From assembly GCA_022494885.1 (NCBI GenBank), contig JAGVSM010003765.1, positions 1 through 64,000 of the forward strand: a DNA stretch of 64,000 nucleotides, given 5' to 3'. Positions 23,492-36,119 of the stretch are shown piece after piece (position 1 is the first letter of the stretch; every line of letters starts with the position of its first letter). The stretch is from Micrasema longulum (taxonomy: Eukaryota; Arthropoda; Insecta; Trichoptera; Brachycentridae). Both the position numbers and the translations under genes were made by a program. Under the pieces are notes generated by a model. That model ran no database searches. It was not told the origin of the DNA and saw only the letters and a list, made by a program, of their open reading frames with translations.

Positions 23492-23908
23492 GGCTGTAGT
23501 CTGGTAAAACGCACACAAAATGAGGAAATCATACGATTTTGCCATTTTAAAACGAATGTTTTTTTTTTAATCACGCAATAATAAAAAAATGAAAAAAGTA
23601 CGCAAAACATATGATTTTGCCACTTTCAAACGCCGTTCTTTCAAAATCGCGCCATTAAAAAAATTTAGTAAATAAACATTAATTATGAACGATATTTTTC
23701 CAAGGTGTTTCTTTCCAAATATACTTAAACGTTTGGTATAACTATAATTACTTTTTAACTATAATTATTTTTTCAGAAATACCCCAGAAAATGGTCATTT
23801 TTCTTAAATTTTTATTTACGTTATTTTTTGAATGGCGTGATTTTTAATGAACGAAGTTTTAAAATGGCTAAATCGTATTATTTTATTACTTTTTATCAGA
23901 TAACAGCC
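23492..23908. mobile_element. TTAA-flanked MITE (piggyBac-type target)
   Basis: TTAA at 23488-23491 and at 23909-23912 flank a 417-base element with inverted ends GGCTGTAGTCTGGTAAAA and TTTTATCAGATAACAGCC, similar over about 80 bases. The subterminal string GATTTTGCCA with TTTAAAACG is repeated inside the left half. TTAA duplication is the hallmark of piggyBac insertion, but the termini are not the usual CCC start. Confidence 0.6.
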
Positions 23909-23914
23909 TTAAAT

Positions 23915-25980
23915 GACAATAGGTTGTTCGCCTAAATTATTATGGATTCGACTATAACAACCGTTTATCCTTGAAGTACTCTGTAATTAAAACTTGTTGA
24001 TTTTCTCACTTATTAACAATTACACGCACACGAAGGTAGTAGGTATAAACATTAAAATAAACACGATTTACATAAAACATTAAAAACAATATTCATTCAA
24101 AGTTTTAATTGCGAAATATCATATTATAGAGGTATTTCATATTTTCTTTTTACTATTTTACTGTTCACGGCTTAGGCGTAAACTTTGCGATTGGTCGGCG
24201 TCTGTGGCGTCGCACTGTGGAAAATAAAGGTAGGTTTTGGATCAAATGTCAACAACTCTTTTATTTTTAGAGGTATATTTTTGAAAAACACGCGAAAATA
24301 AAATATTCTTAAAAGCTTCAAATGAAATACATTTTATTATAATATTTTTTTATCATACTATAAAATACAACATTAATAATGGTGTTCGTTTGATTATAAT
24401 ATGTATACAAAATAATTATTATAATATCGATGAGTTATGATTATTATTATTATAAAATGACAAATACCTATCAATAAAAGATTCGATAATGTATGTTAAT
24501 TATTATATTTTGTACCTTTCACATTATTTTTATAAAACTTTTTTCTTTTCTTATTCCTTAAATTTAAACTTGTCTTCTTTCTATTTACTTTATTTTTATT
24601 ACTGTAAATACATATGTGTATTTTTATTTTATTTGCAACTTCTAAGTGCCTTACATTTATTAATTGTTAAATTGCTTTTATTTTGATACCGATAATGTAC
24701 TTAATCAATGCCTTACGCCACTGTGGAAAAAAAATATATTGACCGTTTTCACAATTTTCGTTTATATATATTCTTATTTTCTGTATACAATATATGTAAA
24801 CACTGTTGTTTTTTTCCCAAATAAAAAAAAAAAAATAATGAATAACAAACTAATTCGAAAATATTTTTCATAAATAGTCGACATTTGATAGCGGTTTTTG
24901 GTTTTCTGACTTTTATCACATTTTTTACAATAATTTCATGATAGGCAAATTTTGGCAGCTAATTTGTATAAATGTTTTTTATGAATACCTAGACTACAAA
25001 ACAACGTTAAATGTCAAGCATAGGAAGACGTGGGTGGCTGTCAAAAGTCTCGATTAACTTTTTAAAATATTTTATTTTATAATTATTTAAATATATATAT
25101 TTTTTCAAAAATCAAATGTTTTATGATGTTCAAAATATGAAATTATAAGATATATATACAATACTTTATATCAGCTCCTCTAAAGTTTAATAAGAAATTA
25201 AGTTTTAAAATGATGAAGTGAACAGATAAAAAAAATCTAATAGCGAGTTATTTACAACTCGTTAAAATGGTCTTGAAAATTAAATATTTGGGTAAATCAT
25301 AAGAACGCAAATATTTATTTAAAAAAATAAAATAATACAAAATGGTATCCGTAAAAAACTACAGCCTGTGGCATGGAAAGAAAGTATTATATTTACTTAA
25401 TTTAAAATTCTAACATTATTTTATAGTTTGACTCTTAAACTATTGAAAAAAAATTATAAAAATGTGCCAGTAGCAACATTGGTAAAAATTACATATGATA
25501 TGCCGTTGTTCTGCCATTTTCCATAGTACGTCGGCGCGTTATAGAGTATGCACTATAATGCAGTACTTACGTATTTATACCGTGAGGATTAGTACAACTA
25601 GATACATTTAAAATTTCAGCAACATTTTCTAGTTACACGCATCTTTATATCTTCCTCCATGAATGCAACAAATTGACAAGTCGGGATGCATTCAAATCAT
25701 ATTACGATGATTTTATTTGATTACTTGTCTGAATAGACAAATGTACCATTCATGAAGAAGGATATTTTTTTTATATTTTTAGTGGTAAATCTACCAGGAG
25801 TTAACAGAAAATATATGGCTAACATATTTTAGGTTACCAGGCAGACCCCGCGGACGTCGTTAGTCGCTTTCATCTTGTAAACAATAATATAATACGTAAA
25901 GCCAATGCTTTATTTATTTAGTGTTTACTTTTTATCATGGACACTTACTACTCTGCTCAATGTATATTTTTTCTTTTAAT
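23915..25980. other. Very AT-rich stretch, no gene recognised
   Basis: Long homopolymer-rich sequence; short open frames are Phe/Tyr/Leu-rich translations of T-runs and not credible proteins. Confidence 0.4.
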
Positions 25981-25984
25981 CATT

Positions 25985-26165
25985 GTTAGGTTCCTAGAAT
26001 GCCATTCATAAGTTTCATACCGTCCATGCGCTCTGTAGCTGCAAAACGATTAGTAATCCAGCTTCAATATGTAAATGTTATCAACTATCATATACCTACA
26101 TTTTGTAAAAGGGGTCTAGAATTTCTACCGTCCATGCGCTCAATAGATGCAAAACATGCTGGGAT
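25985..26165 (+). repeat. Dispersed repeat J with internal duplication
   Basis: TACCGTCCATGCGCTC is present twice, at about 26018 and 26128, each followed by a GCAAAAC string. The same motif occurs reversed at 36160-36265 and, diverged, at 35455-35520. Confidence 0.5.
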
Positions 26166-26169
26166 ATTT

Positions 26170-27100
26170 ATTTATGTTACAGCCACCTTGAGGCGATTTT
26201 CACAAAAATGGCTCATTATAAATTATCCGTAATAATGAAAATAACTCAAAAATACTAATTTTGAAGTAACCTAGTTGAAGTAATCACCCCGCGATATTAT
26301 AAATATACGCAATAGCTAAGTATTTTTTTTTAATGTATCATCTCTGTGTTAAAGCATAAATTTGTTTTAAATCCCTTTATATATTATTAAACCTACATAA
26401 CGGGGCCAGGCGGTAAGGTTTTCGATTAGAGAAGCAGTTACTTGGTACTAGATACATAGGTAAAATATTTACCTACTATCAATACAGTAATTCGAGCTAA
26501 TTGCTTTGAAATAAACTAAAAAGCGATTTTATACCATAATTTCAGCATAAAATAATTCTATTTTATAGCTTAATATTATAATTCCACCGTGCTAACTGAT
26601 TTTAGTGCTAAATTTGTTATAAAACGGTCAGAATATATGAAAATATATAAAAAATGGATTGGTTTGTCAGAACTGCTTCTACAGAGCTTGTAAGTGCTCA
26701 ATTTCGCGCTCAAATGGACTTATTTATTCATTTTCAGTTCACAAACAGTAAAATATATCACAATATCAATACAATTTATAAAATAAAAAATTATAACACT
26801 AAATATCTTTCACCAATTATATGTGAATACCAATAGTCACATAACAAAAATTAAAATGAGTATAAAGGTTAAAATTTAGTTTTAATTTTATGATATTAAA
26901 GCAATTTATTAGAGTTTTTATAAGATTAGTTTTAATAAAATTTCATTCAAAATAGATGCAATTTATACAGTCGAATAGAATTTCACTAGAATATTAATAA
27001 AGTCTAGTAATAATAATCAGTTTTTTTTCATGCATATCAATAAGTATAGTAATAATAGTCACAATAAAAATATAAAAAAATAAAAAATAATAAGAATTTG
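26170..27100. other. No feature recognised
   Basis: AT-rich sequence; no supported gene or repeat. Confidence 0.35.
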
Positions 27101-27171
27101 AATTTAATTAAACTTAACAATATAAAATATTATGAATTCAGTACTGAACGACCACCTCATAGGAACCTACA

Positions 27172-27524
27172 TTACGCGGCTCCTTATTCTAGAATTAGAC
27201 GGAGCGTAATGATTTTTACGCAGAAGAAAGGTTGTGTGTGGGTCATGATGGTTTTGCGGTTCTCTCCAAACCATTTGTACACCAAATTTAAGGCACTTCC
27301 TCTTTCCAACTGTCCATTGTCGCAAATGTTCCACACATGTTTTACATACGAAATGGGGCCTAAGATTTATCCTGATCTCCCAAATGAATGCCAAAATAGG
27401 CAAGATAAGCTCTTTTCACTAAGTCAGAAATAGCTTTTCTGCTTTCTTTTAAAGTGTATTCGCCACATACATAACAAAAAACATCGGGATGATTTACGCA
27501 GCTTCGTCTGCTTGTGAATGTCAT
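27172..27524 (-). pseudogene. Broken gene for a dispersed CxxC zinc-binding protein family
   Basis: From the ATG at 27524 the minus strand encodes CYVCGEYTLKESRKAISDLV and YLAYFGIHLGDQDKS, then a TAG. After a small frameshift it continues HFVCKTCVEHLRQW, KRKCLKFGVQMVWREP and NHHD. The paired CxxC motifs suggest a zinc-binding module. I recognise near-identical wording from uncharacterised, repeated arthropod proteins, probably of mobile-element origin. The TAG probably replaces a Trp codon, so two lesions inactivate it. Confidence 0.7.
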
Positions 27525-27889
27525 TGTTTTAGTTTAGTGTTTTGATACTATACTATAAAACGACTAAAATTTACACAAAATGGTAGCACAACTTCACTTG
27601 CGAAAACTCAATAATATAGTAATCGGGTACGACCAAGGAACGATGTTCCTGACTTTAAAATTAGTGGGGATGAAGCAAGTATGGGAGAGGAGGTTCATAG
27701 GCAATGCCAAGAATAAAATAAGTCATTTAGAGCATGGGATTGAGCAGGGCGGGTTAACCTAGTATGAGAAGGTTGATTCAGGTATATATTTGGCTAATTA
27801 GATTCTAATTTTGAGAAGGAATTATCTATTTTGGCCGTTAAAGGTATGTTTATTTCTTTATTTTCGGCTAGTATCAGAGCTTACTAGCC

Positions 27890-28130
27890 GGCTAAATGCA
27901 ATAAATAGCAAGATAAATAAATAAATAAAAATAACAGTTTTGAAATATTTTCCATATTGACACCGGTGAAATTCAAATATGTGATTGCGCAGCAGGATTA
28001 GACGTCGCGAAACGTAAATATTTTGAAATTTAATGTTAGGTGTTCACGGATGTTGCATTGTGATCGCGAATACGATAAACAACCATGGTGTGAAATTGTT
28101 ATCACGTCGCTTATTAACACGTCACGAGTG
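27890..28130 (+). repeat. Dispersed repeat G, 3' part
   Basis: Shares ACACCGGTGAAATTCAAATA and GATTGCGCAGCAGGAT with 29270-29435 and 40930-41165. Class unknown. Confidence 0.65.
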
Positions 28131-28144
28131 AGCTACGGGAGGCA

Positions 28145-28260
28145 CAATTATTGTAGTGGTGAATTACAGGCTTGAGAAAAATCACATCTTATTTTTTGTT
28201 GTCTCAACGGGATTCGAGCCCGGAACCTTCTGCGAGTCAAGCGTCTTAACTTCTTCAGTG
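28145..28260 (-). mobile_element. tRNA-headed SINE, family 1 fragment
   Basis: Minus-strand piece with the B box region (GGCTCGAATCC) and the TTGACTCGCAGAAGGTTCCG string. Confidence 0.6.
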
Positions 28261-28944
28261 ATGATGATAAACGTATTTATTAACATTCATCGTTTTATTA
28301 AAATAATCTCCAATGAAATGTACAAGTATGCATGTCGAAGGTTAACGGGCGTAGCGTAGACGCAAGCGGAGAACGCGAGCGATCCGCTTTATAAATCATT
28401 ACGTCACCAGAAATTCCAGTCAGACAGGGTGTTCTGAGTGCTGACTGCTGACCGTTGTGGGCTGGAGTACCTACGGAGAAGAGAGGTGAGCATGATCATG
28501 ATCTAGAAACTAGAAATAGCGGACAGAAGCGGCTTGGGTCATGGTTCCAGATGCCATCCGATTACCATTCGTTTCGTATCTAAGAAAAACTATGTTCCGA
28601 TTAGCGAAAATAAAACATTGTAAATAAAAATGCCTTTTTCAATCCACTGTTCATTTGCGATTATTACATGTATATATTATATACATATACATTTTTTAAA
28701 TGTACTTTAAACGCCTGTAGTTAGTAGCCTTACAAGTCATGCCGAAGGCTATGCTTCTTTGGAAAAATCGCAATTATTATCTTAGATATGTGAAGATTGA
28801 TCATTGATTCTGGTCAATTACTTGAATGCGTCACGTCATTTGCATAGAATATCCAGAATAAGTTGGAATGATTTTCATTTCAGTAAAAACAGTAATACTG
28901 TCGCAGGACTCGAAAAAGATAAGTCTTTTTTTTGTGCGTTCAAG

Positions 28945-29435
28945 GCTGTAGCTCAATCACAAATAACTATCGACGTGCTTAAAAACATGCTAAGCATTCG
29001 AGCAATCACAATGAACAATAATGAACATGCTTAAGTTATCGCAGTCATAAGTCAACGCGTGTGTAATCTCTAAGTGAACGCTCGTGGCGGTTTGTTTTTT
29101 ATTTTCCTCGTAAATAAATACAGTTCACTGGCGAAAATCGGCGTTTACTATAAAAAATAATACAATATATTGCATTTGCAAAATAGTAAGGAGTATCGAA
29201 TACAAAAAAGTGAAAATTAAATTACAATTACTACGGCGACTGCTTTTTTAGACATTTGACTTGCCAGCCGCTGGCTAAATGCAATAAATAGCATGATAAA
29301 TAATAAGTAAAAATAACAGTGTTGGAATATTTTCCACATTGACACCGGTGAAATTCAAATATGCGATTGCGCAGCAGGATTATACGGCGCGAAACTTAAA
29401 TATTTAGACATTTAATATTAGGTGTTCACAGAAGC
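28945..29435 (+). repeat. Dispersed repeat G, longer copy
   Basis: Starts at GTAGCTCAATCACAAATAAC and runs with high identity alongside 40608-41165, including AGTCAACGCGTGTGTAATCT. No recognisable coding sequence or terminal repeat. Confidence 0.7.
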
Positions 29436-30067
29436 TGAAAAAATCCTCCTCACTAGAATAACCTGTTCTAAGCGGTATTTAGGTTCATTAAATATATTTT
29501 GCAATAAAGGAATCTGTTTTCGTAACTCATGACCGAACAAAAAATACCTGATTTTGAAATTGACCAAGAATGTTATATATTTTTTAATGCATTTGCTTGC
29601 ACTTGAAGTCACCATTTTGTTTAGTGCTATGCATGAATAGTTGTTTGAAAACGAGCAGCTACTAGTATCTGTCCAGTGTCTCTTTTTAACGAAGTTTAGT
29701 TGTTCTTCATGGCCATTATTTCTGTGTAATTAAGTGTGAAATGTCAATTGAATTTCAAGTTAAACTAAATTGACCTAGATAAAAAAGCTTTGTTGTCAAT
29801 TCACCAGTAGATACGTTTCCATCCAATATTTGGTTTTTTGTTCAATAAACCAATTGATGCGCGACTGTAAAGCCGGTTCTCGTAATAATAACGGTCACTA
29901 CGCACTGGCCGGTGTCACCGTGAAAGCGCCTCTTCACTCCGGCCAATACGTTCGCCGATGCTTTGGCAAATACGTATTGGCGAGCGTGCAGAGGGGAGTA
30001 TTTGTGGCTGGCAAAGCCGAGACGCGCTGGCATGCCCTTCGCGCGATCAGTCGATTGTCGGTTTTCC

Positions 30068-30184
30068 AACCCAGGGCTGGTATTTTAAACGGAATTGCGC
30101 GCGAAGAGATCGCTCTGTTAGCGTGTATTTAGTACGTAAATGCGTTTTCTACGCGCGTTTTTGCGTTCAGAATACCACCCCAGA
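30068..30184. repeat. Foldback element, same termini as 21 kb pair
   Basis: Starts CCCAGGGCTGGTATTTTAAA and ends CGTTCAGAATACCACCCCAG, with inverted GCGCGC strings inside. Third member of the family. Confidence 0.6.
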
Positions 30185-31082
30185 TCGAAGGGCGCTGGCT
30201 GAAAGCTGTTGATCGCGTCTATACGCTGGCCCGCGCATTGGCGCACTTGCTCGTCCACGGGTACAGGAACAGAAACGCGAGCAGGAAGCGAGGAGAATAT
30301 CTCTCTCAACATCTAACGACTGCAAAGGGCTTACTAATTTTAAACTAAAATCAACAGAAATAGAAGAGATAATATTAATTTCACGTAAATATAACGATTT
30401 TTACTTTAAATTATGATGCCCATGGGAAGCATTTTAAAGATGCAATCATTATTTTACCATAATATTAGATTTATAAGTAATTATGTTAGTCGGTACATTA
30501 CTTTGATACAATTCCGTCAAAAAGATAAGACAACTTTTTCGTAGTTTGTTATTATCTCAATTAAGTCGTACCTTCTGGTGTTGAACGGTGAAAAATAGTG
30601 AATTTATACAGATAAAAAAAGAATACGACATTTTTACCTTATTATCGTTAATTTGTATTCGTTTCTTCACAAAATAATCTTCAATTATTGTTGCCTTATT
30701 TCCCGCAAAAAGTAATTTCAGATAAGAAAAACCGAAAGTTAGTTCGTACAAGGTTGACCGCATTGTTAGTACGTAGTGCGAGTACAGTGTGAAGCTAGTT
30801 TTGTAATAGTGACTGAATATTCTCGTATCTCCGTCACGGTTGGCACTCTTCGGCTGAAGCCCATAATACCTCCTGCCTCCTGCCGACTATACCTCTGCGC
30901 GATGTGAGCAAACATAGTTTCACTCTGGCACCGACACTCTTACAGCCACAAGCTGCGAGTACAGACTCCAGACCCAGAGCGTCTAGTCTAAACCCAAACA
31001 TCTCACGTCGGCCTGTTTCTTCGTTTTAGTGGTAGTCCATTAGAAAACTATTGTTTTTAACTAACTAACTACTAACTAACCA

Positions 31083-31445
31083 TCACGCCATTTCCCCGGA
31101 GGGGTAGGCAGAGAGGATAGAACGCCACACCACTCTGTCCTGGCACACTTTCTTTGCTTCCTTCACATTCATACATCTTCTCATGCACGCACGTCGATTA
31201 TTCCGACTTTTCACATGACCACTTTCAAGAATTTGTTGTACTTGATCATGCCATGTCTTTCTCGGCCTTCCTCGACTTCTACAACCAGACACATTCGCAT
31301 CATAAATCTTTTTAGCCGTTCTTTCATCATTCATTCGCTCCACATGACCGAACCATCGCAAAAGACCTTTCTTAATTTTGTCGATAATGCTTAACTCAGC
31401 CTTGCATTCTGCTCTAATTTCGACATTAGGGCACCTATCATACAT
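31083..31445 (-). mobile_element. RTE-like LINE 3' fragment
   Basis: A 120-codon open minus-strand frame reads YDRCPNVEIRAECKAELSII, GLLRWFGHVERMNDERTAKK and RGRPRKTWHDQVQQILESGH, ending SILSAYPSGEMA. This is the best-preserved copy of the LINE C-terminus in the window; no catalytic domain remains. Confidence 0.85.
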
Positions 31446-31579
31446 TGTTTATAAATGCGAGCAGTATAATATACTAATCAAAATCGTATCCAAATTTAGA
31501 AATAAGATAGTAACTGCATTGAATAAACGGGTGGTTCAGAATAAAGCAATCAGAAAATTGTATTTCATTCACATGACGA

Positions 31580-32830
31580 CAGGCAAGGGCAACCTTTCTT
31601 AGGTCTGGGGCCAAATTCTGTCTCCGAGTCAAGGGCCGGACCAAATTACAAAACATATTAATTTATAAGTACAAAATATTTCTCTTCATCATTTTTTTTT
31701 ACATCATTATATATTTTTTTTCATAAATATATACTATTTACCTAAGTATTAGTTTTAAATAGTAATACATATATTTTTTCGTTTAATGTTATTCAAAATG
31801 GTTTTCTTAGTTGTTTTTTTTTAAAACTGGTTCAAAGTATTTCTCATACCAAATTATCTTTTTTTATCGATAATTCTATAACTGGTAATATTTTATTTTT
31901 TATATAGTTTATCTTTTTAAGACTTTCTTAATTTGTTAATTAATAATATTGTTTTGAATGATCTGTATTACTTATAATTATGCTTAGATATATGTATATT
32001 ATATATATAGATATATTCGGCGGCCTCCGTGGTGTAGTGGTCAAGACGCTTGACTCACGCTCGGAAGGTTCCGGGTTCGATTCCCGGTGAGAACACAAAA
32101 ATTAAAATGTGATTTTTCTCAAGCCTGGGTGTTCTGTGATGTAACTCACCACTGTAATTGGGCCTCCTGGCCTGTTGTGGTGCAAAAATAAAATGAAAAT
32201 GAAAAATGAAAATATGTATATTTAATTGTATTTGTAACTAATATGTAAAAGGCACTAAATGCCGTTTATTTCAATAAAATAAAATAATAAAGTAAAATTA
32301 AATTAAATAAAACTATGTTGTCAGCTTCAAATATATCTTCACCGGTAGTTGTTCCTTTTAACAGCTAGATCGCTAATAATTCTTCTGTGATGATGAAGTC
32401 CACGTCAACTCCTCTGCTGCCTCTGCTTGTGCTGTATTAGAGGCATCTGTGCTGTCATCCAAACCAATTGAAACTTCTTCGAATTCAGTGATCAATCATT
32501 TTTTATATCATCAGCCATCATTTCCATTCGTCGGACAACATTGGGTCTCTACAAACATACTCTCCCGAAGTCATTTTTTCTTTCCAGGACAGATTATACT
32601 TGCGACGTTGAGCAGACACTGTTCGATAAATTTTTCTTCACCGAATGACTTCGAATGCTTTGTGATATTTTTGTTTACCGCGAACTGGTAGAGTGGGGCC
32701 ACTGCAAGCGCTCGTGTCATCTCCATTATTAAATCCCTCCCTAGAACCATGAATTTCTTTCTCTATTATTCCGCCGAGATAACTGAGGGCCGGACAAAAT
32801 AGCCCTGCGGGCCGGTGGTTGCCCATATAT
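31580..32830 (-). mobile_element. hAT element remains (ZBED/GTF2IRD2-like transposase)
   Basis: Left end CAGGCAAGGGCAACCTTTCT and right end GGCCGGTGGTTGCCCATA resemble hAT termini of the CAGGGGTGGGCAACC type. On the minus strand, about 32395-32695, frames with stops read KFIEQCLLNVASIICPGKKK and LDDSTDASNTAQAEAAEE; the latter matches the ALDESTD catalytic Asp region of hAT transposases. A family 1 SINE (32018-32206) lies inside. Dead copy. Confidence 0.7.
32018..32206 (+). mobile_element. tRNA-headed SINE, family 1 (best copy)
   Basis: Head CGGCCTCCGTGGTGTAGTGG, perfect B box GGTTCGATTCC, body ending CTGGCCTGTTGTGGTGCAAA and an A-rich tail. Nested in the hAT element. Confidence 0.82.
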
Positions 32831-32834
32831 ACCA

Positions 32835-34890
32835 TGCGATATTAAACAAAAGTCATGCCTTTTAGCATGCGTCTCTATAATAACAAAATCACTAACACAT
32901 ACCCGATGCAATTTATGACTCGATGCACATCAGCATAAGCCTGCTTTCAAAAGGGGGCTTATGCTCAGTCAGTAGGGTAGACTGGGTACGGTTGTGCCAG
33001 GGCACAGTTGTGACAGTCGTCGTATTAGCAAAACTATAAGGAATAGCGGGAAGAGTGCAAGGGAGTGAAGAATGGCGTGCCCGTCTGAATGTTTTTCGCA
33101 ATATTGCGTCAGCCATCGCGCGACACTAACGTCTGCAGAGGCCTACATTACTTTTTTGCAGTAAAAGTATTTTTATTCGATTTTTTAAATAATTGTTGTT
33201 ATATGCGTACATTTACAAAAATGTGTGTTTTTCCGTGTTTTAAGTTTAACGTTAATAGTTTAATAGCAATAATTACATTGTACGTAAAGTATTTTGTAGT
33301 GTCATTATACACGACACCTCGCCGTGTGCATAGTTGAACTGTAAATAGGGCTGGCTCTGTAGCTGCTGTAGTCCGGCTATTTCGGATGAGAAAGACTTTT
33401 CTGGCTGGGTTGGCGGTGATATCCCCCAAGAAGAGCAGGCGGCGGAGTCGAAGGCGGAGAGGGCGTAATTTAAAAAAAACACGCTTAGTCTTGATTTATA
33501 CACAACTTTATCTACAAAAAAACACACAGGTTCTATTAAATTATTTGCACCGTGTCGCTGTCGGACAGGGTACGAGACAGCATACATGAGCCGCAGGAGA
33601 GAGCGAGAGGGGTTCGGGCTGCCCCGGATTAACTCGTAGGACGCTCTCTCATTGGCTGGATATTTTTATATTTTATTTTTACATCAGTACTTTTAAAGTC
33701 ATATAACACCATCGGTATACATTTTACATAAAAATAAAGTCTGTAAGCATCATCCCCGTGTCCCAATGAATACATAAATAACACGGGAAAAGATCCTACA
33801 TACCGATTAAAAAGGTAACATACGTTTTAGTGGGATTCAATGAGGCCTAGTACCTCATAATCCAATACATATTTATGGCTAGAGTCTCGATATTCTAACG
33901 TCTGCCCCCGCAAGTGACAAAATTAACCGTCTTTATCAAAGGAGCAGCTTTTAAGGTTACAAAATCGAGACTACTAGCCGAAATAAGCAAGAAAACTAAC
34001 ATATAGAAAAATTTGCAAAAACACCGGTGCCGGTCGCTCTGATTAAAGCGCCACGTGTAGCCCTAGCGATGATTCACAAAGCTTCAGCTGCCATCGGGGT
34101 CTAATGATTTCTCGGCTTTCAGTGGAACATTTTTCCTCGTGCAGAAACCGCCTCCGTCTATGAGCCCCAACAAGGGCCGCTAGGTTTGATGATGTTTTAA
34201 ATGATCGGCACTTGCCGCCGCAATCCGCCTTTTTTTTCATACGAGCGGCGATGTTCGATACAGTCATGGCAGTTGTTTTTTTTACGAAGGAGTGCGTTAG
34301 GCACTGTCACAACCGCCCCTGGGGTGTGGTCAGTTGTGACATTTTTTCTTTTTTTTCATTTCTTTTTTGAATTCAAAAGTGTTCGGTTGAAATATCATTT
34401 TACATTTTTTCGTTTTTATTATGTTTTTGATGTATAAAAGTGTATTATTTGTTTGTCCCTAAATGAGTTTTTGGCCAAACGCTCTTTAAAAATATAATAT
34501 TAAATATTTTCTGATATGTATGTATGTTCTGTAAATAAATTTAACAAATAGTTTATGCCTACGGCGTGATGAATATGCAACATGATTTGATTTATTTTTG
34601 CATATGATTAATATACATTAACATATATATTAACAATAATTTGCTGCCGTATATTACAAGCGAAAGTTTGTAATTATAATCGTAGGCACTGCTATCTAAA
34701 GCTCCAATTTTCTTTAAATAAGAACACAATGATAATAATCAACGTAGCAAATGTACATACGTTGTGATCAGATGATAAAAATTCACTAAGAAAATTAGAT
34801 CGGTCGTAAGTCGTGATGAAGCTGTTAAAAATAACGCTTGCGTGGATTCAATAAAATATTACATTATAAACGTTATGTATTTATTATTAA
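32835..34890. other. No gene recognised
   Basis: Inverted GTTGTGACA(G) strings near 33010 and 34300 hint at a decayed element of about 1.3 kb. An arginine-rich open frame at 33386-33589 has no recognisable similarity. Confidence 0.35.
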
Positions 34891-34892
34891 TA

Positions 34893-35395
34893 TTTAAAGC
34901 AATAACTTTGTGGTCAAACATTTTACTAAATGTATATATAACCACTTACTAACTTTTACATGTCTACCGGTTTCGAGACGTACCCGTCTCTTCGTCAGGA
35001 CATCAACTAAACCAAACAATAAATAATATGGAAATATTTCATATTGGAAGGCTTTAAAAATAATTCTCCATTGATCAATAATCAAACAACCTTTCAATAT
35101 AGCCCATTATACCATGTTCCATGGTCACCCTGTACCTATTAAACTCACGCCCCTCCCTTCATCCCCTCCGTTTTTTTTCAATTATTTCTCTCATAACATA
35201 AAATATTTTCATAACCTGATCAGCGCATGTAAGGATTGCCCACTAAAATTTATGGCATGTTGATTTTATATTTTGTGCAACAACTAAGGTGACGGTGTTT
35301 AGTGGGTTTTGCATGTTGGTTTAATTGGTGTCCTGACGAAGAGACGGGTACGTCTCGAAACCGGTAGACATGGAAAAGTCAGCAAGTTGGATAAT
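34893..35395. mobile_element. Penelope-like element, family B, internally deleted
   Basis: Inverted arms with hammerhead-like cores at 34961-35002 (minus) and 35328-35370 (plus). In the plus core the flanks TGTC and GACA pair as stem I. The 300 bases between hold no recognisable coding sequence. Confidence 0.78.
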
Positions 35396-35564
35396 TTATA
35401 TAGCACCATTTATGTGAAAATCACTTCGAGGGCGCTGTACAATAAATAAATATCACAGCATGACTTGCAGCTACAGAGCGCATATACGGTAAGTAATCTA
35501 GCCCCCATTTACACGTTTTAATTTGACAATGAAGTTTGGTGTTTGAATGATATTTAAACAAATA

Positions 35565-36090
35565 TAAAAAACACTTATTTGTTTATAAATTTCTATAAAC
35601 CACTTTAATTTTTTTTTTATTGCACTTCGACCGGTTTCGAGGTTACTACCTCATCGTCAGGAATTTAACTAACTTATAAAAACACGCGTTGCTATTTATA
35701 TAATAAAATATTGTATGAAAGAGACAGAAAATTGAAAGAAAGAGAGAGAAAGAAGATAAAATAAATCATAACGGGAATAGTTTTAAAAGAGGACTAGAAG
35801 TTATATTTAATTGATTATTTATTATTTGAAGTTTTTGATAAATGGCTCTACTTATTTCTAATCGTTCTAAATTATCTAAACGAAAACCATTTTTATTGAC
35901 ATGCAAAATTTCTACACCCGTTTCTTGATTAAATTCGTGGTTTTCGGATATAAGATGATTTGCGAATTCTGAAAAAGTGTTATTTTAAGTTAGTTAAATT
36001 CCTGACGATGAGGTAGTAACCTCGAAACCGGTCGAAGTGTAATTTAAAAAAAAAAGTGGTTTCTACAAATTTATAAACAAATAAGTGTAA
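35565..36090. mobile_element. Penelope-like element, family A, with endonuclease C-terminus
   Basis: Inverted arms with cores at 35623-35661 (minus) and 36001-36039 (plus). Between them the minus strand (about 35780-35980) reads EFANHLISENHEFNQETGVE, ILHVNKNGFRLDNLERLEIS and RAIYQKL, the region that ends the GIY-YIG domain of Penelope-like elements. Everything upstream of it has been deleted. This copy ties the hammerhead-like arms to a Penelope-like source. Confidence 0.85.
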
Positions 36091-36119
36091 AATGTTATAC
36101 CACAAAGTGAAAAGTACAA

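Noticed and set aside
24489..24873. Phe/Tyr/Leu-rich frames that look like membrane proteins
   Set aside because: Translations of T-rich low-complexity DNA; no start, splice or family support.
32018..32095. tRNA genes at SINE heads (also 2630-2707, 15041-15118, 17503-17576, 18425-18503)
   Set aside because: A and B boxes are present, but each is followed by the same non-tRNA body and A-rich or (ATG)n tail, and acceptor arms do not pair. They are SINE promoters.
33386..33589. Arginine-rich frame (KKSRRRSRRRRGR)
   Set aside because: Short, no start context or homologue recognised, and compositional runs like this arise by chance in purine-rich DNA.
33005..34345. Element bounded by inverted GTTGTGACA strings
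   Set aside because: Only about 10-15 bases match at each end and no target duplication or interior motif was found, so I did not call an element.
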